8,586 nt of DNA from Syntrophomonadaceae bacterium. Lineage in GTDB: Bacteria > Bacillota > Dethiobacteria > DTU022. Both the position numbers and the translations under genes were made by a program. The notes beneath the pieces were generated by a model. The model was given only the letters and a program-made list of their open reading frames with translations. It was not told where the DNA came from and ran no database searches. Location of the stretch: contig SLBE01000065.1 of the NCBI GenBank assembly GCA_007126465.1, positions 1 to 8,586 on the forward strand, read 5' to 3'. Every line of letters starts with the position of its first letter. Positions within the stretch are counted from its first letter, which is position 1. Shown piece after piece: positions 1-6,234 of this stretch.

Positions 1-1116
1 GCCCTGGTCAACCTGCGTGAAGTTATGCAGGATAACTCTTACCGCAAAAGTATTTCCACCTTGACCGTGGCTCTTGGCAAAGATATTACCGGCATACCTG
101 TAGTAACTGATCTGGCAAAAATGCCTCACCTGCTTATTGCGGGTGCGACCGGGGCCGGTAAAAGTGTTTGCCTCAACACCCTTATAACCAGCATTCTCTA
201 CAAGGCTGACCCGGGCCAGGTTCGCTTCATGATGATAGACCCCAAGGTGGTTGAGCTGAGCGTTTATAACGGCATTCCACACCTGTTGATGCCAGTTATG
301 ACGGATCCCCGCAAAGCTGCCCTGGCCCTGCGGAATATGGTCAGGGAGATGGGCCGGCGTTATGATCTGTTTGCGAAATTGGAAGTGCGTGATATTGGCG
401 CATACAACGAACTTTCAGATAGTGATCCCGAACTTGAGAAGCTGCCCTTTATTGTGATAATCATAGACGAACTGGCAGACCTGATGATGGTTTCCCCCGG
501 CGAGGTTGAAGATTCCATTGCCAGGCTGGCCCAGATGTCAAGAGCTGCCGGAATTCATCTGATAGTTGCTACCCAGCGCCCGTCAGTTGATGTATTAACC
601 GGTATTATTAAGGCGAATATTACTTCAAGGATAGCCTTTACCGTTTCATCACAGTTTGATTCACGCACCATCCTTGACATGGCCGGGGCAGAAAAACTAC
701 TGGGCCGTGGGGATATGCTATTTTATCCGGTTGGCGCGGTTAAACCGTACCGGGTCCAGGGCGCTTATGTCAGCGAAGCTGAGGTAAAAAAAATTACCGA
801 CTTTATTAAGGAGCAGGGGCTGGTTGATTACGAGGAAGGCAGTGCCTTTCTTGAAACTCCGGAAGAAAGTGAAGAGGAAGAGAGCGACACACTTTTCGCA
901 GAAGCAGTTGACCTGGTAGTAAGGACAGGAAGTGCCTCCATATCATTGCTGCAGAGGCGTTTCAGAATTGGCTACACCAGGGCGGCCCGTTTAATTGACG
1001 ACCTGGAAAGACGGGGCATAGTAGGCCCTTTTGAGGGAAGCAAGCCGCGTGAAGTGCTGGTTACTTCAGAACAGGCGGCAAAGATCTGCGAAGACTTTAA
1101 TCAAACAGATACTTAA
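1..1116 (+). CDS. ftsK: DNA translocase FtsK/SpoIIIE, C-terminal part (5' end outside window)
   Basis: This is an ATP-driven double-stranded DNA pump that moves chromosome ends through the closing septum, or into the forespore in sporulating species. The reading frame is open from the first base, so the N-terminal membrane domain and linker are missing; 371 residues are visible. Counting from the window edge, the Walker A motif GATGAGKS lies at 48-55. The Walker B motif is a hydrophobic run ending in DE at 156-157, followed by LADLMM. The RecA-like motor continues to about residue 270. An acidic linker (EESEEEESD) leads to the winged-helix gamma domain from about 298, with the family hallmark RRFRIGYTRAARL and the ending GSKPREVL. 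The gamma domain reads the oriented KOPS/SRS sequences in known homologues. The stop is TAA at 1114-1116, 13 bases before rimO. Family assignment is very secure; FtsK versus SpoIIIE naming cannot be settled without the N-terminus. Confidence 0.96.
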   Translation, partial: ALVNLREVMQDNSYRKSISTLTVALGKDITGIPVVTDLAKMPHLLIAGATGAGKSVCLNTLITSILYKADPGQVRFMMIDPKVVELSVYNGIPHLLMPVMTDPRKAALALRNMVREMGRRYDLFAKLEVRDIGAYNELSDSDPELEKLPFIVIIIDELADLMMVSPGEVEDSIARLAQMSRAAGIHLIVATQRPSVDVLTGIIKANITSRIAFTVSSQFDSRTILDMAGAEKLLGRGDMLFYPVGAVKPYRVQGAYVSEAEVKKITDFIKEQGLVDYEEGSAFLETPEESEEEESDTLFAEAVDLVVRTGSASISLLQRRFRIGYTRAARLIDDLERRGIVGPFEGSKPREVLVTSEQAAKICEDFNQTDT

Positions 1117-1129
1117 TAGGAATGATTTT

Positions 1130-2518
1130 TTGTCATTAAATAATTTAAAGGGCAAACATGAAGAAATAGATTACAGCGGGGTAAAAGTAGCCGCTGTTTC
1201 TTTGGGTTGCTCAAAAAACAGGGTCGATACTGAACAAGTCCTCGGCCGGCTGGCAGAATGGGGCTGCCAGTTAATCGAGGACTCCAGTATGGCGGATATT
1301 GTGGTGGTTAACACCTGCGGTTTTATTGAGGATGCTCAACAGGAATCGATCGATACCCTGTTGGCAGTAGCTGCTTCTGGCAAAAATGACCAGAAAATCG
1401 TTGTCGCAGGCTGCCTGGTCGAAGTGTTTGGAGATAAACTGTTGAAAACTATGCCGGAAATAAACGCAGCAATCGGAGTTCACAGTTATAAGAACCTGGA
1501 CCGCTTGATGGAGTCGTTGATCAATGAAAAACGTATATGTATCATAGACAGACCGGGCCATGATTACGAAGAGCTGTCTCAACGAATTCTTACGGAGCCT
1601 CCTCACAGCGTTAATGTTAAAATCGCCGAAGGATGCAGTAATCGCTGCAGGTATTGCCTCATCCCTAAAATAAGGGGCCCCTATCGCAGCAGACCTCCCG
1701 AAGCTATCATCAACGAAGTAAAGAGCCTGATTCAAAAAGGAACCAGGGAAATTTGCCTGATAGCCCAGGATACAACTTCATACGGTAAAGACAAAGTAGA
1801 ATTTCCGGATCTTGAGGGTTTGATTAAAAGGATCATGACTGGAGTGGAGCAGCATTTTTGGCTGCGAATCATGTACACTTATCCCTCACGGATCACCGAT
1901 GGATTAATAAATTTGATTGCAGAAGAAAAAAGGATTTGTAACTACCTGGATATCCCAATTCAGCATGCATCAGACCGGGTATTAGAGGCGATGGGCAGAC
2001 CTTACCGGCGCAGAGACCTGGATCTTCTGCTACAAAAACTACGCAGCACAATCCCTGATCTTGCTATAAGAACTACATGTATGGTTGGTTATCCGGGTGA
2101 GAATATTACCGATTTTAAAGAGCTGCTTGACTTTGTTTCAGATAACCGCCTCGAAAAATTAGGAGCTTTTAGTTATTCAGAGCAGAAAGGAACTGCTGCT
2201 TACACGTTAAGCGGGCAGGTTCCAAAGCGTGTCAGCAAAAAGCGCCTGCAGAAACTAATGCTGACCCAGCAGGAGGTAGCTTTGAAAGAAAACATGAAAC
2301 TGTGCGGTAGGGTCTTTTCAATAATGGTTGATAAGCCTTCCGGTAATGCAGGCTGGTATTACGGACGCAGCTGTTACCAGGCTCCGGAAGTGGATGGCGG
2401 TATCTATTTTCACTCAAAAGAGCAGCTTTTCCCGGGACAGTTGATAAAAGGCAGGATATTCGCCGCATCTCCATATAATTTGCTGGCAGTAGCTAAAAAT
2501 AATGCCGGCCAGGGGTGA
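1130..2518 (+). CDS. rimO: Ribosomal protein S12 methylthiotransferase RimO
   Basis: RimO is a radical-SAM enzyme with two [4Fe-4S] clusters that adds a methylthio group to a conserved aspartate of ribosomal protein S12. Numbering from TTG at 1130 gives 462 residues. The N-terminal UPF0004 domain has its cluster cysteines at C27 (LGCSKNRVDTE, typical of RimO rather than MiaB), C63 (NTCGF) and C95 (AGCLVE). The radical-SAM motif CX3CX2C is C169, C173 and C176. Further family motifs are IAQDTTSYG, YLDIPIQHAS and TTCMVGYPGE, and the C-terminal ~65 residues fit a TRAM domain. The frame is open upstream to a TTG at 1031 inside ftsK. I prefer TTG 1130 because AGGA at 1118-1121 sits 8 bases ahead and the gene then follows the ftsK stop. 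The ATG at 1158 is out of frame and meets a stop after two codons. About 20 residues precede the conserved start of the domain, so the exact start is uncertain. Confidence 0.94.
   Translation: MSLNNLKGKHEEIDYSGVKVAAVSLGCSKNRVDTEQVLGRLAEWGCQLIEDSSMADIVVVNTCGFIEDAQQESIDTLLAVAASGKNDQKIVVAGCLVEVFGDKLLKTMPEINAAIGVHSYKNLDRLMESLINEKRICIIDRPGHDYEELSQRILTEPPHSVNVKIAEGCSNRCRYCLIPKIRGPYRSRPPEAIINEVKSLIQKGTREICLIAQDTTSYGKDKVEFPDLEGLIKRIMTGVEQHFWLRIMYTYPSRITDGLINLIAEEKRICNYLDIPIQHASDRVLEAMGRPYRRRDLDLLLQKLRSTIPDLAIRTTCMVGYPGENITDFKELLDFVSDNRLEKLGAFSYSEQKGTAAYTLSGQVPKRVSKKRLQKLMLTQQEVALKENMKLCGRVFSIMVDKPSGNAGWYYGRSCYQAPEVDGGIYFHSKEQLFPGQLIKGRIFAASPYNLLAVAKNNAGQG
2511..2518 (+). promoter_or_regulatory. Ribosome binding site deciding the cinA start
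   Basis: AGGGGTGA resembles the anti-16S consensus AGGAGGTGA. It lies inside the last codons of rimO, ends exactly at the rimO stop codon (TGA 2516-2518), and is 7 bases before TTG 2526. Ribosomes finishing rimO would therefore sit over the cinA initiation site, which suggests translational coupling. This is why TTG 2526 is preferred over ATG 2502. Confidence 0.65.
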
Positions 2519-2525
2519 ACTGATA

Positions 2526-3758
2526 TTGCAGGCAGACTTAATTTGTGTGGGCAATGAACTTCTTACCGGGTTAATAGAAAACAGTAATGCCGGTTTTCTG
2601 GCCAGACGGCTCTGGTCCACCGGGATACCGGTTCGTGAAACAGTAGTCGTGGCAGATGATGAGAAGTCGATCCGAGAGGCCCTTGAACGGGCTTTACAGG
2701 AAAGTGAACTGGTGATTTTAACAGGGGGTCTCGGGCCAACTGAAGATGATCTGACCAGGGAAGCTGTTGCCTCTATCTTTGGGTTGGAGTTAACCCTTGA
2801 TCGCAACTGGCTCGAGCGGATGGAAGAGTTTTTCAGCCAGCGCGGTATTGATATGCCTTATAATAACCGCAAGCAGGCAATGATTATTGAGGGCAGCACC
2901 CTTCTTGAGAACAAGCGTGGAACAGCGCCTGGTGCGATGCTGCAGAGGGAGGGCAAACTAATTGTCCTGCTGCCGGGGCCGCCCTATGAAATGCAGCAGA
3001 TGTTTGAAGAGCAGGTATTGCCGGAAGTTGTTAAGCAAAATGGCGGCCTTCTATCGGCAGTCAAAACCCTGAAGTGTATAGGCATCGGTGAGTCGATGCT
3101 GGAGCAAAAAATAAAAGAACTGGGCAAGTGGGATTTACCGCCTATATCTTACGTGGCCAGGGGTTACGAAGTTAACCTGCAGATTAAAGGTTGCGGTGAT
3201 CAACAGGAAGCTGCTGCTGCAGTCAACCAGGCTGAAAAAAAACTGCGGGACGCCCTGGGTGATGCTATTTATGGTTGTGATGATGAAACCCTGGCTGGTG
3301 TGACAGCAACTTTGCTGATTAACAACAATATGACGCTTGCCCTGGCTGAATCATGCAGCGGAGGGTTGCTTTCCGACCTGATCACCGATATTCCAAAAAG
3401 CTCCTTTTTTTATCGTGGTGGAATAGTTGCTTATAGCAGTGATGCAAAAATAAATCTGCTCGGCGTGGATCCCGGGCTGCTTGAAAAAGAGGGAGAGGTA
3501 AGCCCGGTTGTAGCTGAAGCAATGGCTGCCGGGGCAAAAAAAATATTTAATTCGCACTTTGCCATCGGGATAACCGGTGTGGCAGGACCGGGCAGTGACG
3601 CTGCAGGTAACCCGGCCGGCCTTGTTTATATTGCTCTGGACGGCCCGGACAAAACTGAACAAAAGCAGTTAAATTTAGGCGGAGCAAGAAAGGCAATTAA
3701 GGAGAGGGCGGCACAAGTTGCCCTCGATATGATCAGAAAGGCAATTTCAAGGGGTTGA
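2526..3758 (+). CDS. cinA: CinA family protein: COG1058 N-terminal domain plus NMN deamidase (PncC) domain
   Basis: This is a two-domain protein of 410 residues, the usual CinA length. The N-terminal MoaB/MogA-like COG1058 domain (about 1-170; ADP-ribose pyrophosphatase-type activity in characterised homologues) shows TGGLGPTEDD from T66 and PGPPYEM from P150. The C-terminal PncC domain (about 255-410) hydrolyses nicotinamide mononucleotide to nicotinate mononucleotide, recycling the NMN left by NAD-dependent DNA ligase. It shows AESCSGG (E275 to G280) and GITGVAGPG from G348. I choose TTG 2526 because AGGGGTGA at 2511-2518 lies 7 bases upstream and the protein then begins MQADLICVGNELLTG, matching typical CinA N-termini. 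An in-frame ATG at 2502 would add eight residues but has no visible ribosome binding site. Despite the name (competence-induced), nothing here shows competence control. Confidence 0.93.
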   Translation: MQADLICVGNELLTGLIENSNAGFLARRLWSTGIPVRETVVVADDEKSIREALERALQESELVILTGGLGPTEDDLTREAVASIFGLELTLDRNWLERMEEFFSQRGIDMPYNNRKQAMIIEGSTLLENKRGTAPGAMLQREGKLIVLLPGPPYEMQQMFEEQVLPEVVKQNGGLLSAVKTLKCIGIGESMLEQKIKELGKWDLPPISYVARGYEVNLQIKGCGDQQEAAAAVNQAEKKLRDALGDAIYGCDDETLAGVTATLLINNNMTLALAESCSGGLLSDLITDIPKSSFFYRGGIVAYSSDAKINLLGVDPGLLEKEGEVSPVVAEAMAAGAKKIFNSHFAIGITGVAGPGSDAAGNPAGLVYIALDGPDKTEQKQLNLGGARKAIKERAAQVALDMIRKAISRG

Positions 3759-3764
3759 GTATAA

Positions 3765-4325
3765 ATGGTCAGGCTTTTTATTGCACTGGAACTATCCAGG
3801 CGTCAAAAAAAAGAAGTTGGTGATTTTCAGAAAAATGTTAAAAGACATCTGGAAAATGCACGCTGGGTAAAACCGGATAATATTCATCTTACCCTGAAAT
3901 TTATAGGAGAAACGGAAAAAGGCCGGGTTGAGGCAATTAAAGAGGTCATTGATGAAGTTTGTTCAGGTTTTAAGCCCTTTTCAACACGCTACGGTGAATC
4001 AGGAGTATTTCCTTCTGAACGAAAAGCCAGGGTGCTCTGGGTAGGAGTAAAAGAAGGAGCAGGCAGCGTTTGCGACCTTGCAGGAAAATTGGAAGAAGAA
4101 ATGGCATGCCTGGGGTATAAAAAAGAAAAGCGACCTTTTCATCCGCATCTGACCATTGGCAGGTTCAGGCAAACGCCACCGGAAAGTAGCATTAAAAAAT
4201 TCTTATCTGAAGGAAAAAGTTTTGTCAGTTCTGATGGTGCCATTGATAAAGTATTGTTATTCGAAAGCAATCTTACCCGCAGCGGAGCCATATACAAACC
4301 TTTATACGAAAAAGAGCTTTTGTGA
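3765..4325 (+). CDS. thpR: RNA 2',3'-cyclic phosphodiesterase ThpR (2H superfamily, LigT-like)
   Basis: This is a 186-residue protein of the 2H phosphoesterase superfamily. Homologues hydrolyse 2',3'-cyclic phosphate RNA ends to 2'-phosphate, and some show in vitro 2'-5' RNA ligase activity. Both catalytic HxTx motifs are present: HLTL at H41 (followed by KFIGE) and HLTI at H128 (within HPHLTIGRF). The start MVRLFIALEL is the standard beginning of the family. The ATG is 6 bases after the cinA stop. A moderate ribosome binding site (AGGGG at 3750-3754) lies within the end of cinA, so the two genes are probably translated from one message. The physiological substrate in bacteria remains poorly defined; the family call itself is secure. 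Confidence 0.93.
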   Translation: MVRLFIALELSRRQKKEVGDFQKNVKRHLENARWVKPDNIHLTLKFIGETEKGRVEAIKEVIDEVCSGFKPFSTRYGESGVFPSERKARVLWVGVKEGAGSVCDLAGKLEEEMACLGYKKEKRPFHPHLTIGRFRQTPPESSIKKFLSEGKSFVSSDGAIDKVLLFESNLTRSGAIYKPLYEKELL

Positions 4326-4400
4326 TTTCAGCGGCAGGAAAAGGTGACAGAAAATAGAATTATATGTGAAGTGAACCCCTGATTAGAGGAGGAATTATTA
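4326..4400 (+). other. Short thpR-recA gap with recA ribosome binding site
   Basis: The 75-base gap holds a strong Shine-Dalgarno sequence GAGGAGG at 4386-4392, 8 bases before the recA ATG. I see no well-spaced sigma-A promoter: GTGACA at 4344-4349 has no -10 partner at 16-18 bases. I see no GAAC-N4-GTTC type LexA operator either; only a half-site GAAC is present. There is no terminator hairpin, so recA may be read from an upstream promoter. Confidence 0.5.
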
Positions 4401-5462
4401 ATGGAAAAAGAAAAAGCACTAGAAGCAGCACTGGTTCATATCGAAAAACAATTTGGTAAGGGTTCGGTTATGAAATTAGGTCAGGATGCGGTTGTCAACG
4501 TTCCGGCAATACCGACAGGCAGCCTGACCCTTGATGTGGCTCTGGGCGTAGGCGGTGTGCCAAGGGGCAGGGTCATAGAAATATTTGGACCTGAATCCTC
4601 AGGTAAGACTACTGTTGCGCTGCACATTATAGCTGAGGCGCAAAAACGGGGCGGCTTTGCAGCTTTTATCGATGCAGAGCATGCCCTTGATCCGCAGTAT
4701 GCCACTAATCTTGGCGTTAACCTGGATGAACTGCTGGTTTCGCAACCGGATACCGGGGAGCAGGCCCTTGAGATTGCCGAAGCGCTGGTGCGCAGCAATG
4801 CTATTGATGTCCTGGTAATCGACTCCGTTGCAGCCCTCGTACCCCGCGCGGAAATTGAAGGAGAGATGGGTGATTCGCACGTCGGTCTTCAGGCACGGTT
4901 AATGTCACAGGCTCTGCGGAAATTATCGGGAGTGATCAGCAAGTCGAAAACAAGCGCTGTATTTATCAACCAGATCAGGGAGAAAGTCGGGGTAATGTTT
5001 GGGAATCCTGAAGTAACTCCAGGCGGGCGGGCACTCAAATTTTATTCCTCCGTGCGGTTGGATGTTCGCAGGATTGAATCTTTAAAAGCCGGCTCAGATC
5101 AAATTATTGGCAACAGGACCAAGGTAAAAGTAGTAAAGAATAAAGTAGCACCGCCTTTTAAAGTGGCAGAGTTTGATATTCTTTACGGAAAAGGTGTTTC
5201 TTTTGAAGGCTCATTAATTGATCTTGGTTTGGAACATAATGTTATTAGCAAAAGCGGGGCCTGGTATTCATATGGCGAAGAGAGACTGGGTCAGGGTCGC
5301 GAAAATGTCCGCGAATATTTAATCGAGAACCCGGATATGCGTAATGAAATTGAAAATAAAGTACGTGAAGCCGCCGGCTTGCCATTAAATGAAAGCAATG
5401 TTAATGCCGGAGAAGAGGAAGTTAATGAAAAAAACCAGGGAAAACAGGTGAAAGATAAGTAG
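4401..5462 (+). CDS. recA: Recombinase RecA
   Basis: RecA is the central homologous-recombination ATPase. It forms filaments on single-stranded DNA, catalyses strand exchange and stimulates LexA self-cleavage. The product has 353 residues, a normal length. The N-terminal oligomerisation helix is followed by IEKQFGKGSVMKLG. The Walker A motif GPESSGKT is at 63-70. The catalytic and L1 segments (FIDAEHALDP; LVIDSVAALVPRAEIEGEMGD) are intact. The L2 DNA-binding region begins at N190 (NQIREKVGVMFGNPE, then TPGGRALKFY). The tail is rich in Glu, Asn and Lys, as expected for the regulatory C-terminus. No intein or frameshift is present. The downstream neighbour is recX, 26 bases away, the classic recA-recX pair. 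The start is fixed by a strong ribosome binding site 8 bases upstream. Confidence 0.99.
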   Translation: MEKEKALEAALVHIEKQFGKGSVMKLGQDAVVNVPAIPTGSLTLDVALGVGGVPRGRVIEIFGPESSGKTTVALHIIAEAQKRGGFAAFIDAEHALDPQYATNLGVNLDELLVSQPDTGEQALEIAEALVRSNAIDVLVIDSVAALVPRAEIEGEMGDSHVGLQARLMSQALRKLSGVISKSKTSAVFINQIREKVGVMFGNPEVTPGGRALKFYSSVRLDVRRIESLKAGSDQIIGNRTKVKVVKNKVAPPFKVAEFDILYGKGVSFEGSLIDLGLEHNVISKSGAWYSYGEERLGQGRENVREYLIENPDMRNEIENKVREAAGLPLNESNVNAGEEEVNEKNQGKQVKDK

Positions 5463-5488
5463 CAGCAATTTAATGGAGCTGATCTGGT

Positions 5489-5959
5489 TTGGATCAAGAA
5501 GCCTTGTTAAAAAAAGCGCGAAGCGGCGTTCTCCGACAGCTTACATACAGGGATCGCAGTGTCAGGGAAGTAAAAGAGTACCTTGACAGGAAAAGTTACC
5601 CGGAAGATGTTAAGGATAAAGTTGTTGAAGAGATGATTGGTTATGGATACCTGGACGACCGTAGGTTTGCGGCAAACTTTATCAGTTACCGCAAATCCAG
5701 TGGTCACGGCCTGCTAAAAGTTCGTTATGAACTGCAGCAAAAGGGGATCAGTCGACAAATTACCGATGAACTGATTGAGGAAAAATTCGATCGGGAAGAA
5801 GATCTTGAAAAAGTAAGAGAAATCCTGACTAAAAGAGAGCCTCTTAACGGAGGAATAGATCAGCGCTGGGTTAACAGGCAGGCAGCTTTTTTAAAGAGAC
5901 GGGGTTTTCAGGATAACCTGATACTGGAAGCAATTAAAGATTATAATCTTTCTGAGTAA
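5489..5959 (+). CDS. recX: Regulatory protein RecX
   Basis: RecX binds RecA filaments and modulates, usually inhibits, recombinase and co-protease activity. The product has 156 residues, at the short end of the family, and is built from three-helix repeats rich in charged residues. Recognisable family segments are the first-repeat SVREVKEYL, then GYLDDRRFAANFI and a GISRQITDELIE type segment. The start is TTG 5489, the first available start after an in-frame TGA at 5480-5482. GGAG at 5475-5478 lies 10 bases upstream. No terminator separates it from recA, so the two are probably co-transcribed. No terminator follows before the promoter at 5967, so recA-recX transcription would run on to the hairpin at 6153. 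Confidence 0.93.
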   Translation: MDQEALLKKARSGVLRQLTYRDRSVREVKEYLDRKSYPEDVKDKVVEEMIGYGYLDDRRFAANFISYRKSSGHGLLKVRYELQQKGISRQITDELIEEKFDREEDLEKVREILTKREPLNGGIDQRWVNRQAAFLKRRGFQDNLILEAIKDYNLSE

Positions 5960-5966
5960 TCTTTCC

Positions 5967-5995
5967 TTGACATAATATTTTGTAAAGGCTAAAAT
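5967..5995 (+). promoter_or_regulatory. Sigma-A type promoter upstream of the recX-rny intergenic RNA
   Basis: The -35 box TTGACA (5967-5972) is a perfect consensus match. It is followed by a 17-base spacer and a -10 box TAAAAT (5990-5995), a close match to TATAAT. Transcription would begin near 6002. The -35 box lies 7 bases after the recX stop. This is the clearest promoter in the window and it drives an interval with no protein-coding frame before rny. Confidence 0.8.
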
Positions 5996-6001
5996 TAACT
6001 T

Positions 6002-6187
6002 GTAAAAGTGTTTATACTTAATAGATGTTCAGTTCATAACTGACAAGGAAAAGTCTGGAGTGCCGTAAGGTACTGAGATAGATTAAAAGTTCATATAAAA
6101 ATCTTTCTAAGTGATTAGGGGATAACTGTACCCTTTATCAGACTTTTCTCTTATAAGCTGTGTCCTGGACACAGCTTATTTTATTTT
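6002..6187 (+). ncRNA. Candidate structured RNA: small RNA or leader of rny, family not recognised
   Basis: The predicted transcript of about 180 nt has no evident ORF. Hairpins found by eye are as follows. (a) TCAGTT/AACTGA, 6029-6034 with 6038-6043. (b) A perfect 10-bp closing helix, GAAAAGTCTG (6048-6057) with CAGACTTTTC (6139-6148). (c) Inside it, GTGCC-GUAA-GGTAC (6060-6073), 5 bp with one G-U pair and a GNRA tetraloop. (d) AGATAGATT (6076-6084) with AATCTTTCT (6100-6108), 8 of 9 paired, 15-nt loop. (e) A weaker GATTAGGG (6113-6120) with CCCTTTATC (6131-6139) whose outer base competes with helix b. Together they form a four-way-junction-like fold ahead of a terminator. The promoter, fold and terminator are visible; that it acts as a regulatory RNA is inference. 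I find no match by eye to 6S RNA, TPP, cyclic-dinucleotide, SAM or T-box elements. It may act in trans or as an attenuator for rny. Confidence 0.6.
6153..6187 (+). terminator. Strong Rho-independent terminator before rny
   Basis: Perfect 13-base inverted arms, ATAAGCTGTGTCC (6153-6165) and GGACACAGCTTAT (6167-6179), would fold as an 11-bp stem with a CCUGG loop. TTTTATTTT follows directly. It ends the RNA started at about 6002 and any read-through from recA-recX. It lies 47 bases before the rny start codon, a position also compatible with attenuation of rny. Confidence 0.88.
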
Positions 6188-6221
6188 AGAAAATAATAAA
6201 TTGAGACAACGACACTGAAAT

Positions 6222-6229
6222 GGAGGTGA
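6222..6229 (+). promoter_or_regulatory. Ribosome binding site fixing the rny start
   Basis: GGAGGTGA is an almost full match to the anti-16S complement and lies 5 bases before ATG 6235. An in-frame ATG at 6220 overlaps this site and has none of its own, so it is not the start. Confidence 0.85.
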
Positions 6230-6234
6230 AATGC

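Noticed and set aside
1031..1129. Extended rimO start inside ftsK
   Set aside because: The extra residues are basic and unlike RimO N-termini, and the sequence there is constrained by the ftsK gamma domain in another frame.
1271..1735. Minus-strand open frame of 154 codons inside rimO
   Set aside because: It lies wholly opposite the well-supported RimO coding sequence, has no recognisable motif and no ribosome binding site, and reads as a shadow frame.
2232..2806. Minus-strand open frames across the rimO-cinA junction
   Set aside because: Both are antisense to conserved RimO and CinA domains and show low-complexity Ser/Arg-rich composition typical of shadow frames.
4344..4366. Possible recA promoter (GTGACA with TATATG)
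   Set aside because: The spacing is only 11 bases, too short for a sigma-A promoter.
4481..4880. Minus-strand open frames inside recA
   Set aside because: They are antisense to the most conserved part of RecA, with no motif or initiation signal.
6056..6139. Resemblance to the 5' half of a TPP riboswitch (GGAGTGCC, then ACTGAGATA)
   Set aside because: The CUGAGA-like segment fits, but there is no ACCC strand to close helix P2 and no ACCUGAUCUGG...CCAGCGUAGGGA 3' half. The downstream gene rny has no thiamine link.
6002..6187. 6S RNA
   Set aside because: Size and terminal AAGTC/GACTT pairing are suggestive, but 6S RNA is one long hairpin with a central bubble. Here several short hairpins branch from a closing helix.
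6220..6234. Upstream in-frame ATG for rny
   Set aside because: It overlaps the GGAGGTGA ribosome binding site of ATG 6235 and would put charged residues and a Cys before the membrane helix.
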